A stretch of DNA of 64,000 nt from Epiperipatus broadwayi (GCA_028023455.1 JAQFVV010000072.1:2748501-2812500), one strand, 5' to 3'. Shown: positions 21,930 through 32,580, counted from the first letter of the stretch. The notes: a model not told the origin generated them from the letters alone. Numbers and translations: made by a program.

Positions 21930-23600
21930 CTTATTAACACTAAAGGTTATAAAAATTTCAAAAATAAAATAATTTCAGAAAGAAGATACATAGCATAAAG
22001 AAGATATTACACTGGACTTAAAATTCTAAATTCCAATTGAAATAATAGGGAATTAGATAAAATCAATGCTAACATGTGAAGTCATTGCTAAAACATTTTC
22101 AGAATTTTATATATATACTTTCATCACATCTTTTATTAATCATACAGAAAGTTTGAGAGCAGGAAAGATAGTTTATACTCTTAAAATCAGCCTAATATTA
22201 TTTTTAGTAATTCAAAATTCTTATACTGCAGATTACTTCTATACTTTAAATGAATACTTTATAGAGTATGTCATGGGAAATTAATTCACTGGGAAAATGC
22301 ATATTATAATTACAAAGAAAAAAAATTAATCCAGTGACCTAAAATTGTCTTTTTATAGCCCCTACCCTCTTCCAATTTTAGATATAACTACTTCCAGAAG
22401 TAAATTATTAAATTTTTTCGAAAAGTAATTCATGCTAAGAGAACATTTTAAGAGTACAGTTAGGTGATTACAATTTAATTTGATCTTACGATAGAACTCA
22501 TGTAGGAGGTCAACTTTTTCACTACAATTTTGCAATTACAGAATTGCTGCAACCAATCTAAAAATAACTTAAATCAAAATATACCATGCAGGTTTTGTAA
22601 ACACAATATTGCTAGTAAAAGGAAAGTAGAAATAAATGAAGTAATGCATATAGAAGAACAATCAATATAGTGCAACTTGAATAATTTAAAAAAAAACTCC
22701 GGGGAAAAAAGTTTTAGTTACATGAAAGATATCAAACAGGAGAATAACTTTTTAAGTGGATTTAGTGTGATTATAACATAATGCTAAACAAATTGTTTCT
22801 TTGGAGTTCAGAAAAAGACTGATTATATGTTCTACTAATTAAATGTAAAAATAATATTATTAAAGAGAAAGATATTTATGCTTTTAATATGATGTCTTTA
22901 CATGTTTATTATTATATATGTCTGCATTCTTGATCAGAGTTTATTAATAAAATAAGTCTGATTCTGGCTTCATTAATGTATAGTCATACAGGAGTTGACT
23001 ACTTTATGAAAATAACTGGGATATCAAATGTTCAAATATTAAGAACAAGCCAATCTTCAGTATAGTAATGTTTGCATGGACTATATACAGCAATCTATGG
23101 CAACAAATAAAGAAATTATACCTGAATTCTATAAACACTGCAATGTGATCATCAAATTTTTGATGTAACATTAATAACTGTAGAAGAAATGGCATAGATA
23201 ACTGAAAAACTAAAAATATATTAAATGTCTCTAATTAGAGAGGCATAAGAAAATGACATATATGGAGATAGCCACGAGACCCTTTTTTCTAAATGATTGA
23301 TGCTAACTTTGAAAAGATACTTTTCCTTCATCTGATGGTTAAGATTAATGCTGACATACATCTTACTTGAAGAAGAAACTGAAATTAAACAAATAAAATT
23401 CTCAGTATTTATCATTCAGACTATAATCCCGAACTATAGTAAAAGATGGCACAGATAAATTGTAGAAGATAAAATGTTTATTAGTAAATAAGCCAATACT
23501 TGAAAGTAATACTAAAATAAAAAAAAAACATTAGTAACTTAATTAATACATTTCCAAATTATTTCAACTCTCAATTTTTGGGTCTATATTAGAAAGATAA
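21930..23600. other. No recognisable feature
   Basis: A+T-rich. Short open frames (for example 22066-22284) show no family resemblance. Confidence 0.45.
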
Positions 23601-23606
23601 ATGACT

Positions 23607-23670
23607 ACTTGTGAGTTTTCAAGTAAACCAAGATGGCACCCCATATTTTTGATAAGGGTATAGTTTTGAG
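23607..23670 (+). repeat. Long inverted repeat, left arm
   Basis: The sequence ACTTGTGAGTTTTCAAGTAA...CATATTTTTGATAAGGG..TATAGTTTTGAG is found inverted at 27501-27565 with about 10-15% differences. The pair encloses 3.9 kb holding a solo LTR, two PLE foldbacks and a mariner-like element. It may be the terminal inverted repeats of an older DNA transposon that later acted as an insertion target. Confidence 0.6.
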
Positions 23671-23685
23671 AACCTATAATATATC

Positions 23686-24212
23686 TGCAATATTCAAGGT
23701 CAAGGTATAAACACATAATGTATAATGAATATGTAAAATAACTGTATAGTAATTAAGAATAACGATTGTGTAAAATTGCAATGTTATTAAATCATAGAAA
23801 GTTGTATAATAATAGAAAGCCCACCTGACCTTATAGGGTCAGAAAACTATGTAAAATACCATATATTGGTGAGAAACGTAAAAATACTGTATGTGAAAAT
23901 GTAAGTGAAAACACCATATATGGTTAGGAATGTAAAAGACTCCAGAAGTCTTGAGGGGTATATAAACCCCCATAACCTGATCTAATTGTTCTGAGTATGT
24001 TCTGAGTTTTAATTATGAGTCAGAGACTCCTGCCTCTGTAAGTCCAAAGCAGGACTAGGGTATTTTATGCAGGTCACCACGACCTTTTACTATTTTATTA
24101 CGCCTTATAATAGGCGATATATATAGTTAAAATTATTCGTATTAAACTATAATCTTATCATCTCAATTCTGCCTTTGTCCATTTATTTACTTGCTGGTCA
24201 TAAGACACAGCA
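23686..24212 (+). mobile_element. Solo LTR of the array family
   Basis: 527 bp, TG...CA, homologous to the LTRs at 2257-8733 but in the opposite orientation. It is flanked by ATATC on both sides (23681-23685 and 24213-24217). It lacks about 100 bp of the A/T-rich irregular repeats present in the array LTRs. Solo LTRs form by recombination between the two LTRs of a full element. The plus strand carries the TATA-like TATATAA at about 23959. Confidence 0.92.
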
Positions 24213-24217
24213 ATATC

Positions 24218-24855
24218 TAAGATGTATTAGTTATTAAATTAAAATAAAATTAATAAATCAATTATTAAATTTAAAAATAGGAATAAATTCTGTTAAATTT
24301 TATTAAGAAACTTTATTTCAATTTTTTTTACTTATTTTAAAACATGGAAAGTGACAAGATGCTCTCAACATTGTCACACTTTGATTCAATTCAGCATGTT
24401 TGGTTTTGTCAGCAGTTTTCATAATGATAAAAACTTAGGCCTTTCCTGTCACAGATGTTATGTAGTGGATCAAGGATGCCCAACCTTTTAGAACCTAAAA
24501 GCTACTTTTTATTTTCCAAATAAATGGCAATTGACTAGAAGGGAAAAAGAGCAAAGTGAATCAATTTATAAATGAAATAAACAAATATTGTTAAAATTTT
24601 AAACAAATTTATTTAATGTGATGGCATTAAATATTATTAGCTATTTTTGAGTAATTTGCTTTGTAATTAGACACAGCCAAGCATAAACAGTCGTTAAGAT
24701 GATTTTCAGTCATATGAAAACGATATTTAGATTTTATATAATTCATATGAGAAAATAAAAATTCACATAAATATATGGATGCAAAACATGAAGAAAGTTC
24801 TAAGATATGCATCTTTCACTAGCGTATAATTCTCAATAGCAATATACACACATAA
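24218..24855. other. Mostly featureless; possible hAT-like end
   Basis: At 24470-24500, CAAGGATGCCCAACCTTTTAG resembles the CAGGGGTGSCCAACC type ends of hAT transposons. No partner end or transposase was found, so this is weak. The rest is A+T-rich with no coding signal. Confidence 0.25.
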
Positions 24856-24857
24856 TC

Positions 24858-25045
24858 TCCACACAGTAGTACCACTTAATGCAAGCCAGAATAATAATGG
24901 ATGCAGGAAGATTTGTGCATAAAATCCCTATCTAGTGCCCTACTCATCCAATATCCCCAGATTAGTTTTTAGCTTGTGACTTTCATCAATGAAGAGCCTT
25001 GGATCTGATGAAAGCCATAAGTTAGAAACTAGTATTTCAAAAAAT
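24858..25045 (-). mobile_element. Family-A PLE terminal unit, decayed (A4)
   Basis: Minus-strand copy from the GCACTACTGTG-type block to the ribozyme (24946-25004), with core changes (TTGATGA, AAAA) that should inactivate it. Directly beside it, at 25005-25040, a second hammerhead-like core lies on the plus strand (CTGATGAAAGCC, then GAAACTAGT), which looks like the start of the inverted arm. Confidence 0.65.
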
Positions 25046-25336
25046 CAAAATGTCTTAACTAGACAGTATTGCTATAATCAAAATAGATGTGACGAAACGA
25101 AACAAAAGATAATAAATTTACTGAAAGTAGCTATCGGTTTCTTCAATTTTATATTATTTGGTTGTTTTTTATAAACTCATGTTTTTCCAAAAATGTAAAA
25201 TGTCAGAAAAAACCTACGTTTGTACGATTGAAATGTTAGGATTCGTTTGGTTTTTTTGACCAAAATTGTTTTAGTAATAAAAGAAAGATCGTGAGTACAT
25301 TATTTTCGGTTTCATTAATCCCCATTTATGGCACAA

Positions 25337-25354
25337 AATCATTCCTTTTGCCAA
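25337..25354. repeat. Left 18-bp target duplication of family-A copy A2
   Basis: AATCATTCCTTTTGCCAA occurs here and exactly again at 25846-25863. It is of mixed composition, so a chance match is very unlikely. Confidence 0.92.
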
Positions 25355-25504
25355 TAAACATCACATGACAAACATCTCTTATGCTTGTATATAACTGTTG
25401 TTAAAACAGGCAAAACTCACTATACGTATGCCACACACAGCAATCTAGAGTAATCAATGGATGCCAGAAGGCTTGTGCATTAAATCCCCATCTAGTGCCT
25501 ACTC

Positions 25505-25563
25505 ATCCAATATCCCCAGACTAGTTTCTGGCTTGTGGCCTTCATCAGTGAGGAGCCTTGGAT
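25505..25563 (-). ncRNA. Hammerhead ribozyme, family A
   Basis: All invariant core bases are present (CUGAUGA, GAAA, GUC). Stem I is AUCCAA/UUGGAU plus UCCUCA/UGGGGA; stem III is AC-UA-GU. Stem II is GGC-CACAA-GCC with an A-A mismatch at its base, which may weaken it compared with the copy at 19180. Cleavage is predicted between the complements of 25519 and 25518. Confidence 0.8.
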
Positions 25564-25684
25564 CTGAATTGGAAACATTAAGGTGTTTTCAATTTCATTC
25601 TCATAGTTTTGTAGTTAAGTAGAAATAAAAGATGGCTGCTGGAGGGTTGCATTAGATCCTAAGATCTAGATGCAGTGCTCTCAG

Positions 25685-25743
25685 ATCCAAGGCTCCTCAC
25701 TGATGAAATCCACAAGCCAGAAACTACTCTGGGGATACTGGAT
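25685..25743 (+). ncRNA. Hammerhead ribozyme, family A, mutated
   Basis: Inverted partner of the ribozyme at 25505-25563. CTGATGA and GAAA are kept. Stem II is AATC-CACAA-GCCA with mismatches, and the GUC triplet reads CUC with stem III disrupted (ACUACUC), so activity is doubtful. Confidence 0.65.
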
Positions 25744-26025
25744 GAGTAGGCACTAGATGGGGATTTTATGCACAAGCCTTCTGGCATCCATTGATTACTC
25801 TAGCTTGCTGTGTGTGGCATACGTATAGTGAGTTTTGCTTGTTTTAATCATTCCTTTTGCCAAGTCTATTTTGGCTAAAGCATATATTTTGTGATTTGAA
25901 ATACAAGAAAAAATAATTATCATTAAAGTAGTTTATAGTCTTTAAAATTTTAATTAACTTTTAGAGTTACCTTTAGTTTTAAATTGGATTTAGAATTCAA
26001 ACAAAAAAAATCCAATATTTCAATA

Positions 26026-27076
26026 CACCTGGGTTTCGTTTTATGCGGTAGATAGGTTCCACAGAAAAACGCATTAAAAAAATCGCACAAAAATAGATTT
26101 CATTTACCTTAAAAGATGGGGGATAGGGTCTGTAATTTTCAGAATTTGCCTAAAAGCAAAGCAATAAGGAAAAAATACTTTAAAATTCGCATTAAAAAAA
26201 TGAGGAAATAAAGTATGACTAATAAAAAATATCAAATATTTGAAAAAAATTGGTACAAGACAAACTTTTTTTACTTTTTTTATTAACTACAGTATTTAAT
26301 TTGACATTTTTTCATACGTATTTTAATCATTGTGCGGTTCATTTGTAAACTGGTAAGAAATCAGATTCATCGATGTGAAGTGATGTAGCTTCTCCTTGAA
26401 CGAAGTCAAGAATCTCTCAGCAATTATGCCCAGAGAAACTTGTTATCCACTTTATTTTCCATTCCCCACTCTAAGTTTTCTCCATATTCTGCTCTATCCC
26501 ATTTACACAACTAGTGCCAATTTCAGTCTTGTGCTGTGTTAATGGTTTTCTGTTGACAACTGATTTATACTACTGAAATAAATTTTAAATGTTCACATTT
26601 TATTTCTATATTAAAAAAATGAGGATTGCAATCAAAACAAAAAGATAATACATTATCATTAGAAATATTATTTTCAGTTTATAAAAATCAATAAAATCTT
26701 CGTTATTTATTTTAAAAATCTACATTATTTATTTCTGTTATACTTAATAAAATACATTTTAAAAGTTTAAAATTTTTGAATATTTATTGCATATATTTTT
26801 ATATGCAAGTATAAATCTATTATTATTATTTACTCATTAGTATAAATAGGTTATTTATTCTAAATACAGCTTCAGGCCATGTTCACGTTAGCTGCTAATA
26901 TAACATTATATTTTTGAAAGAAAAAAAAGGATTTCAAGTCAAAATAAGTTATTAATAATTTAAATTTCTTGATATCTAATAAATATAGTGAAATATAAAA
27001 AAATATTAAGAAGTCACACGAATTGCATAACTTCAAAATTGCATTAAAATAATCCGCATAAAACGAGACCCAGGTG
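26026..27076. mobile_element. Non-autonomous Tc1/mariner-superfamily transposon
   Basis: 1051 bp with 23-bp terminal inverted repeats, CACCTGGGT(T/C)TCGTTTTATGCGG, one mismatch, flanked by TA on both sides (26024-26025 and 27077-27078). A TA duplication is the hallmark of Tc1/mariner transposases. The TIR style, with ATGCGG and GGTTCC nearby, is reminiscent of pogo/Tigger relatives. The interior has no recognisable transposase frame, so it would depend on an enzyme in trans. Confidence 0.8.
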
Positions 27077-27078
27077 TA

Positions 27079-27500
27079 GTAGCTTTTCAAAAAATTTCTT
27101 TTCGAAATTTTAGTAAAATTTTTTCTATATAAAATTTTATTTTTGCTTGTGCGATCGACTTAAAATTACTTGATAATCGACTAATCAATCTTGATCAACA
27201 CATTAAGCATGCCTGCAATGAACTATTTCCAAAGGTATGGGGATCCTGCCCTCCCAAAAACTGTACATTAATGGTCGTGATGTATTTGCATGCTGCCAAT
27301 CTGAATAAAGAGTAAATATTGTCTTCATATTCTTTTTTCATAAGTTACATTAAAAAGAAAATAAACTGTAATATTGTAATTAATTTTTCCATATATGATT
27401 TCTTTTTTTAAATTAAAGTAACAGGAATAAAAAGTAAAATTGACTATTAAATATGATGTTTTCCAGCAGGCTTTTTTTTTTGTAAACATTTTTTGAGAAA
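27079..27500. other. No recognisable feature
   Basis: A+T-rich sequence between the mariner-like element and the right arm of the long inverted repeat. Confidence 0.45.
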
Positions 27501-27565
27501 CTCCAAAACTATAGATTTATCAAAAATATGGACTGCTATTTTGGTTTACTTGAAAACTCACAAGT
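27501..27565 (-). repeat. Long inverted repeat, right arm
   Basis: Inverse partner of 23607-23670 (CTCACAAGT end, TTGGTTTACTTGAAAACTC). See the left arm. Confidence 0.6.
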
Positions 27566-27818
27566 ACGGATAAATAAATGCAATAAATAAACTAAAATAA
27601 AATATTCTGGTCTCTCTTATCAACTTATTGCACAATAACTTCAAATACAAAAGAAGATATTTACTCAACACAAATGTTTCCAGTGGCAAAATTATAATAC
27701 TGATATTTGGAATAAAATATCACCTTAAGTATATGATGTCACATAATAGACATTCTGTAGCCAAATGACTTGAACAGGAAATAATTAAATTGTTGCCAAT
27801 TTACTTACTCAAGACTAC

Positions 27819-27833
27819 ACTTCTTCATATAAA
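27819..27833. repeat. Left 15-bp target duplication of family-A copy A3
   Basis: ACTTCTTCATATAAA occurs here and exactly again at 28157-28171. Confidence 0.9.
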
Positions 27834-28156
27834 CAAAGCAAAGCAAAACTCCATATAGTAATGCCACCTGTGCTAAACAGAGTAATCAATGGATGCTAGA
27901 AGGCTTGTGCATAAAATCCCTATCTAATGCTCTCAGATCCAAAGCTCCTCACTGACGAAGGCCACAAGCCAGAAACTAGTCTGGGGATATTGGATGAGTA
28001 GGCATTAGATAGGGATTTTATGCACAAGCCTTCTGGCATCCATTGATTACTCTGTTTAGCACAGATGGCACTACTATATGGAGTTTTGCTTTGCTTTGTT
28101 TATAAACAATTATGTGCTAGTATTGGAGATGTGATCATGTGATGTTTGCTGGTTTA
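27834..28156 (+). mobile_element. Family-A PLE foldback copy A3
   Basis: 323 bp with a perfect 15-bp duplication. The left arm (reverse) begins CAAAGCAAAGCAAAACTCC and reaches the CCCTATCTA block. The element then turns directly into the plus-strand ribozyme (27937-27995) and the full right arm ending GATCATGTGATGTTTGCTGGTTTA. It has the same 5' junction region and same 3' end as copies A1 and A2, but the turn is at a different place. Confidence 0.88.
27937..27995 (+). ncRNA. Hammerhead ribozyme, family A
   Basis: Core CUGACGA (the variable seventh position is C, which is allowed), GAAA and GUC. Stem I outer helix AUCCAA/UUGGAU and inner helix UCCUCA/UGGGGA are intact; stem III is AC-UA-GU. 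Stem II is GGC-CACAA-GCC with an A-A mismatch at the base. Predicted cleavage is between 27981 and 27982. Confidence 0.8.
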
Positions 28157-28171
28157 ACTTCTTCATATAAA

Positions 28172-28640
28172 TAAATAAGGATGTCAGAAAGGACAAACGG
28201 CTGTTAAAATGGCATTTCTGGAGAACTTTCTTTATTTCGCCCAAATCGTCAAACTCTGATTTGATACAATGGCAGATTCTGGGTTTAAGGTTTTAGAATT
28301 ATGATTCAGCAGTACTATTTCTGATACCTCTTAGAAAATCCTGAACAAAAATCATTCTCTTTTTTTTTTTTATCAAACTGTTAGGATATTTTCATTATTG
28401 ATTCATTCTTTACTTATCTCCTGTATTTTATTACAAGTGGACAACTCTTGTAAGATCTTAATGATAAGTAATAATCTTATGGGTGGTAGTTAACACAGGA
28501 ATTGAACTTATGACCTTTAGATTAGTGAATATTAACTTAAGGTGATGCTTTAACCAAGTGGGCTATTCAATTAAAGATATCAGTCAGTAGAAATTAATAT
28601 ATATATATTTAATATTTTTAACAGTTAATATAGATGTAAA
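28172..28640. other. No recognisable feature
   Basis: A+T-rich, with a T-run at about 28361 and no coding signal. Confidence 0.45.
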
Positions 28641-28643
28641 TTA

Positions 28644-28935
28644 ATTAGTAAATGGAATTATTGTTATTTATATGAAGTTAAATCCACTGCCAAGGTGTAT
28701 TGATGTACATCAGTCAATCAAACACAATTCTACAGGCTGGATGAAAAATAATAGCAAACCAGCCCCAAGTTACCGCTAATCAAAAGATGCCTCTTTCTGA
28801 TTAGTAGTAGCTTGAATAGGTTTGCTATTGTTTTCATCAGCCTGCAGAACCATGTTTGATTGGTCGCTGCACATCAATACATCTTGGCTGTGGATTTAAC
28901 TTCATAAATATAATGATGATTTCATTTACTAATCA
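28644..28935. repeat. Foldback element, about 120-bp arms
   Basis: The left arm from TTAGTAAATGGAATTATTG through GTTAAATCCACTGCCAAGG to ATAGCAAACC is inverted on the right (GGTTTGCTATTG ... TTGGCTGTGGATTTAAC ... TTTCATTTACTAA), with a loop at about 28760-28825. It is MITE-like without coding capacity. No homologous copy was recognised elsewhere in the window. Confidence 0.8.
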
Positions 28936-29227
28936 ATATATATATATATATTTGAAGCTTCTCATGATTTCTTCATTTTTTTCTTATTAAAAACTTGATC
29001 TTCATTCATGTCAACACTATTTTAATTTTTTTTTTACTTTTTTTCTCTGCCCAATATTCCTGCTTCACTAACTGAACATATATGTTCATTGGTACATGCA
29101 CAGCCTACTACTTTTGACACCTTCACTATCGCTTTAACTGTTGTGAACTATAATAACCTTTATATTATTATGAAAATTGAATGTATTTGGAAAATTATAA
29201 ATAAACTTTGATTTTTCTTTCTAAAAA

Positions 29228-30015
29228 CATTTAACAATTTTCGATTAGATGATGAAAATAGTCCAGTTATATAACAACTTCATTTTATCAATATTTAACA
29301 TATATGAATACTTAGATTAGTAATATAACAGTAATCAAATGTTTTAGTGTTCATGAGTTCATAAGCAATTTAGGCACTGGAAGTGATATAGTTAGTCTGA
29401 GATTCATGAATCTTGAACTAGAGTCCACAACTCTAACTATGCATTAAATCACACAGGGATAGGAGGAATACAATGTGGAATGGTTTACAATCAAAGGTAA
29501 ATGCAAACTACCATAGATATGATAATAACTGCTATCACTTGAGCATTGTGACCAATTGCTTAGTTACCATATAAATAAATTTGTACTATCTGTTATACGT
29601 CAGATTACCTTCAAATCTTGAATGGATTGAGCATTCATCATTACAGACCAATGAGTGTACAAATCAATATATGTTTAATGGCAAGAATGAGCCAGTAAGC
29701 AATGATACTTAGTGAATCTGATAGTTTCCAGGATCTGTCCATAAATAGTCAATCCATTTGGTGATAAGGTATGACAATGACTGTCAAAACTGAACAGCAG
29801 TATAGATGTCATCTACTATATGGGTGAGCAGTGAAGCAAGTTCATATTAGAAGTGGAAGCTTGTATATATAAACCAGACATGAGGCAAACTATCACAGAA
29901 CATCCAGAAATATCATCATACCTACTCATGAGGCAAGCTGTCACAGTACAACTGGAAGTACTAGATAAATTTATAAGAGCTCTGAAGTCACTTCCTTTAT
30001 AGTTACCTAGCAACT
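29228..30015 (+). mobile_element. Ty3/gypsy 3' end and LTR-like segment (copy 1)
   Basis: Positions 29228-29590 are a direct, diverged repeat of 32310-32575. Shared blocks are ATTTAACAATTT, then CAGTAATCAAATG, then GGGATAGGAGGAATACAATG, then TTACTTGAGCATT-like and ATAAATAAATTTG. In the second copy the start overlaps the C-terminus of a pol reading frame, so this is the pol end plus LTR. Further on there is a TATA-like TATATATAAACC (about 29866) and a local repeat of ATGAGGCAA.CT.TCACAG (about 29880 and 29930). It is an old element. Confidence 0.5.
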
Positions 30016-30124
30016 AATCTTACCAATGAAATTAGAAAAAGGTATAATAATTTTATATATTGTAAGTATGCAATTTTATATTTGTTTAATAATATTTATT
30101 TTATAAAGTGCAGATAGTCAGTTG
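30016..30124. other. Short A+T-rich spacer
   Basis: No feature; it separates the LTR-like segment from the large foldback. Confidence 0.4.
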
Positions 30125-30618
30125 AAATTAAATTGAAAGGTTGCAAACCTCTTGTGCTTATTATAATACTTATCTGACAGCCAATCAGATGTTATGATGG
30201 TTGTCTAAACAGTGATCAAACCGTAAACACAAGACAGAGAATTTTACAAGAAAAGGGTGGTCCACCCTCTTCTTTACTTGTCTTTCTATATATCTAAGTA
30301 AGTTTCAAGCATTTAGGTTTGAAAGCATGAAGCTTTAAATATCTTCACATTTAACTCACTGAGTTTAAATTACAAACATACAGCGTAAAATCCTACGATT
30401 TAATACGCAGTAGTTTTTAGATGTTATAAATGCTTGAGACTGTCTTGGATATATAGAAAGACAAGTAAAGAAGAGAGTGGACCACCCTTTTCTTGTAAAA
30501 TTTCTCCATCTTGTGTTTACAGTTTGATCTCTATTCAGACAGCCATCATAACATCTGATTGGCTGTCAGATAAGTATTATAATAATCGCGAGAGGTTCAC
30601 AACCTTTCAATTTAATTT
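30125..30618. repeat. Large foldback element, about 195-bp arms
   Basis: Left arm 30125-30321 (AAATTAAATTGAAAGGTTG ... GACAGCCAATCAGATGTTATG ... GGGTGGTCCACCCTCTTC ... TTTCAAGCATTTA) is inverted with few changes on the right (30428-30618). The loop is about 105 bp and contains a small inner inverted pair (AGCGTAAAATCC and its approximate inverse). The arms are much better conserved than the neighbouring gypsy relic, so this is probably a younger insertion. No homologue elsewhere in the window. Confidence 0.85.
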
Positions 30619-30899
30619 GTTTAATAAATACATAAACAAATTTTACATTTTTGTGTTCATATAAATTATACAGTAAATACAATAATGGCACAGTTGACAA
30701 AATCATACAAATACTTCCCCACCCCTAGAAAAAAGTTTTATATGACCAGGTCTTGCACCTGTGGTTCATTATATCTTTTATCATTAATCTCAAAAAAATT
30801 GATAGCTAACATTATTAGCATGACAATAAAAAATTTAAAAATCAAACATGAGTGGTTACTCATTAATTATTAAAAAAGAGTTGTTTTTTTTTAATGGCA

Positions 30900-31690
30900 G
30901 AAAAAACGAAATAGCTGAAATTGGCTTGTTAGAAAAGTTTGATGCAGCTTATCCTGAAAATTGGACAACCTACAAAGTTTGAGTACTTTTCTATATGCAA
31001 GCTAAGCAAATCAAAAAGCCGGACAAAATTAGCTACACTGGTCTTGGTTATCAAATCTCAGACAAAAGAGATTTTACAAGCACTGACAATCTCTGTACTT
31101 CTAGTTGATCTTGATTTTGATAAAACATTGTTTCTACTAACAACCTTTTTTTTTGGCCGTAACATTTAACAATAATGCAGAGATATGACTTCAAAATTCT
31201 GTACATAAAGGAAGGGAGAGAAAGCAAGAGAACAGGAAGCTAGTTTTAAAATGTGATTTTATAGACTTCCTCGATGAAGCTCTGAAAAATCATTTCATTT
31301 ATGGAATGAAGGTATTAGGATGTTGATGGACCCTGATATTTATTGGATTCAGTTGTGTCTGAGGTGGCTCTGAGTTGACAGCAAGTTAAATGATTCCATT
31401 GAAGAAAATGGATTACAGCATTAAAGTTATCAATCAGGAAACTGGCCCAAACAAATATCCAGTTGAAAATTAAAAAAACCATTGCCCAATTAAATCAACA
31501 ATAAGGAGTAAAAACTATTACAGGTATGATAAATCAAAACATGCATACAATGAAGATCCAGCCTGATATACAGTGTGTAGATGTTGCAATCGTGTCGGTC
31601 ATACAGAAGCTGCTAGCTTTTTTTAAAAAAAAAAACAAGTTGCCAATGACACAATGGAAAAGTCCATTCCAAAAAACCAGAATGACAATT
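30900..31690 (+). pseudogene. Degenerate Ty3/gypsy gag
   Basis: Frames broken by stops spell a typical gag: LEKFDAAYPENWTTYKV, then LYFYMQA-like FYMQAK, then VIKSQTKEILQALT (about 31047-31090), then CDFIDFLDEALKNHFIYGMK (about 31257-31308). At about 31570-31610 there is a zinc knuckle, CRCCNRVGHTEAAS (C-x2-C-x4-H, with the last C changed to S). This matches the usual order matrix/capsid-like region, then RNA-binding knuckle. Several stops and frame changes make it inactive. It is a different lineage from the gag at 5266-5862. Confidence 0.75.
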
Positions 31691-32330
31691 TAAAATATAA
31701 TAAACTAAGGTCTATATAAAAATGTGAGAAGCATTAATTTGGCTTTCAAATGTAAAATTATTATTAAATGATATGTCAATAGCAAAGGAGTTGAATACCA
31801 AGTCTGCAGTATCCATTGTATCAAAAAAAAGCCATGGCTATCAATAGAAAAAATGATCATATCCCACATCCTAACAGGAGAATGATTATTGACTAGCAAG
31901 ATAATCAAATATCATTCTTGGGTCAAATTAGGTCTAATCAAACTATATATCTGTCTCTTGTTGTGTACTCAGATGAATACATTAGGCTGTGACTGTCCAA
32001 AACAAGTCATAAAAGCAAAGTGCAAAAAAGTGGATAGGTATTCAAGCTCAAGGGAATCACCAAATAAATCCCAGTAGTTGTAATTAAAGTGTACAGATCA
32101 AACACAGTAGTTGTTCAAACAGCAAATGGATAGCAGCCTCACATTCACAGAAACCAGCTAAGGTTGAATTATGCATCATCAGCCATCAGTGAAGAGTCAC
32201 CAACTGATGACTCAAAATTAAAAGTTTCTAGATCTACAACTGAAGACAATGGACCTGCTGACGAAGTCACGGAACCTGATGAAGCCAGAAAGTGATAAAG
32301 ACATCCACCAAAACATCTAAAATCATTTAA
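31691..32330 (+). pseudogene. Ty3/gypsy pol remnants and pol C-terminus
   Basis: Positions 31691-32160 hold scrambled frames without a nameable domain. Positions 32165-32330 are open (SSAISEESPTDDSKLK ... EPDEARK) and end in RHPPKHLKSFN after a stop. This is the kind of basic R-PP-L motif that closes many gypsy polyproteins. RT and integrase are missing, so most of pol is deleted. Confidence 0.5.
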
Positions 32331-32580
32331 CAATTTGCAGTTCGGTGATGAAAATATACAGTAATCAAATGGTTTATTGGTCCAGAGTTTATAAAAAAAA
32401 TCCAAGCACCGGAAGTGGTAGCGTTTGATGAAATTATACAGGGATAGGAGGAATACAATGTGGGGAGTTTAGAGGCAAAGGTGAATGTAAATTACCGTAG
32501 ATAGGATAATAACTACTGTTACTTGAGCATTTGCCTAATTATCACATAAATAAATTTGAACTATCTATGCCCATAGAATT
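32331..32580 (+). repeat. Ty3/gypsy LTR-like segment (copy 2)
   Basis: Direct repeat of 29330-29590, truncated at its 3' side near 32577. It lies directly after the pol C-terminus, as a 3' LTR would. Confidence 0.55.

Larger units (their letters stand above)
25355..25845 (-). mobile_element. Family-A PLE foldback copy A2
   Basis: 491 bp between perfect 18-bp duplications. The left arm starts with the 3'-terminal TAAACATCACATGAC and carries a ribozyme on the minus strand (25505-25563). After a spacer with CATTCTCATAGTTTTGTAG, the right arm carries a second ribozyme copy on the plus strand (25685-25743), and ends at GAGTTTTGCTTGTTTT. The right arm lacks about 50 bp of the left arm's end. In minus orientation the element therefore begins at AAAACAAGCAAAACTC and ends at the constant GATGTTTA. 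Confidence 0.88.

Noticed and set aside
24470-24500. hAT terminal repeat at 24470
   Set aside because: Only one end, no 8-bp duplication partner and no transposase nearby; kept as a remark only.
25513-25575. An alternative fold of the family-A core with stem III formed by CTAGT/ACTAG about 25 nt apart
   Set aside because: It leaves no U-H cleavage site next to the helix. The short stem III (AC-UA-GU-C) gives the standard GUC triplet and a 12-bp stem I, so that fold was preferred.
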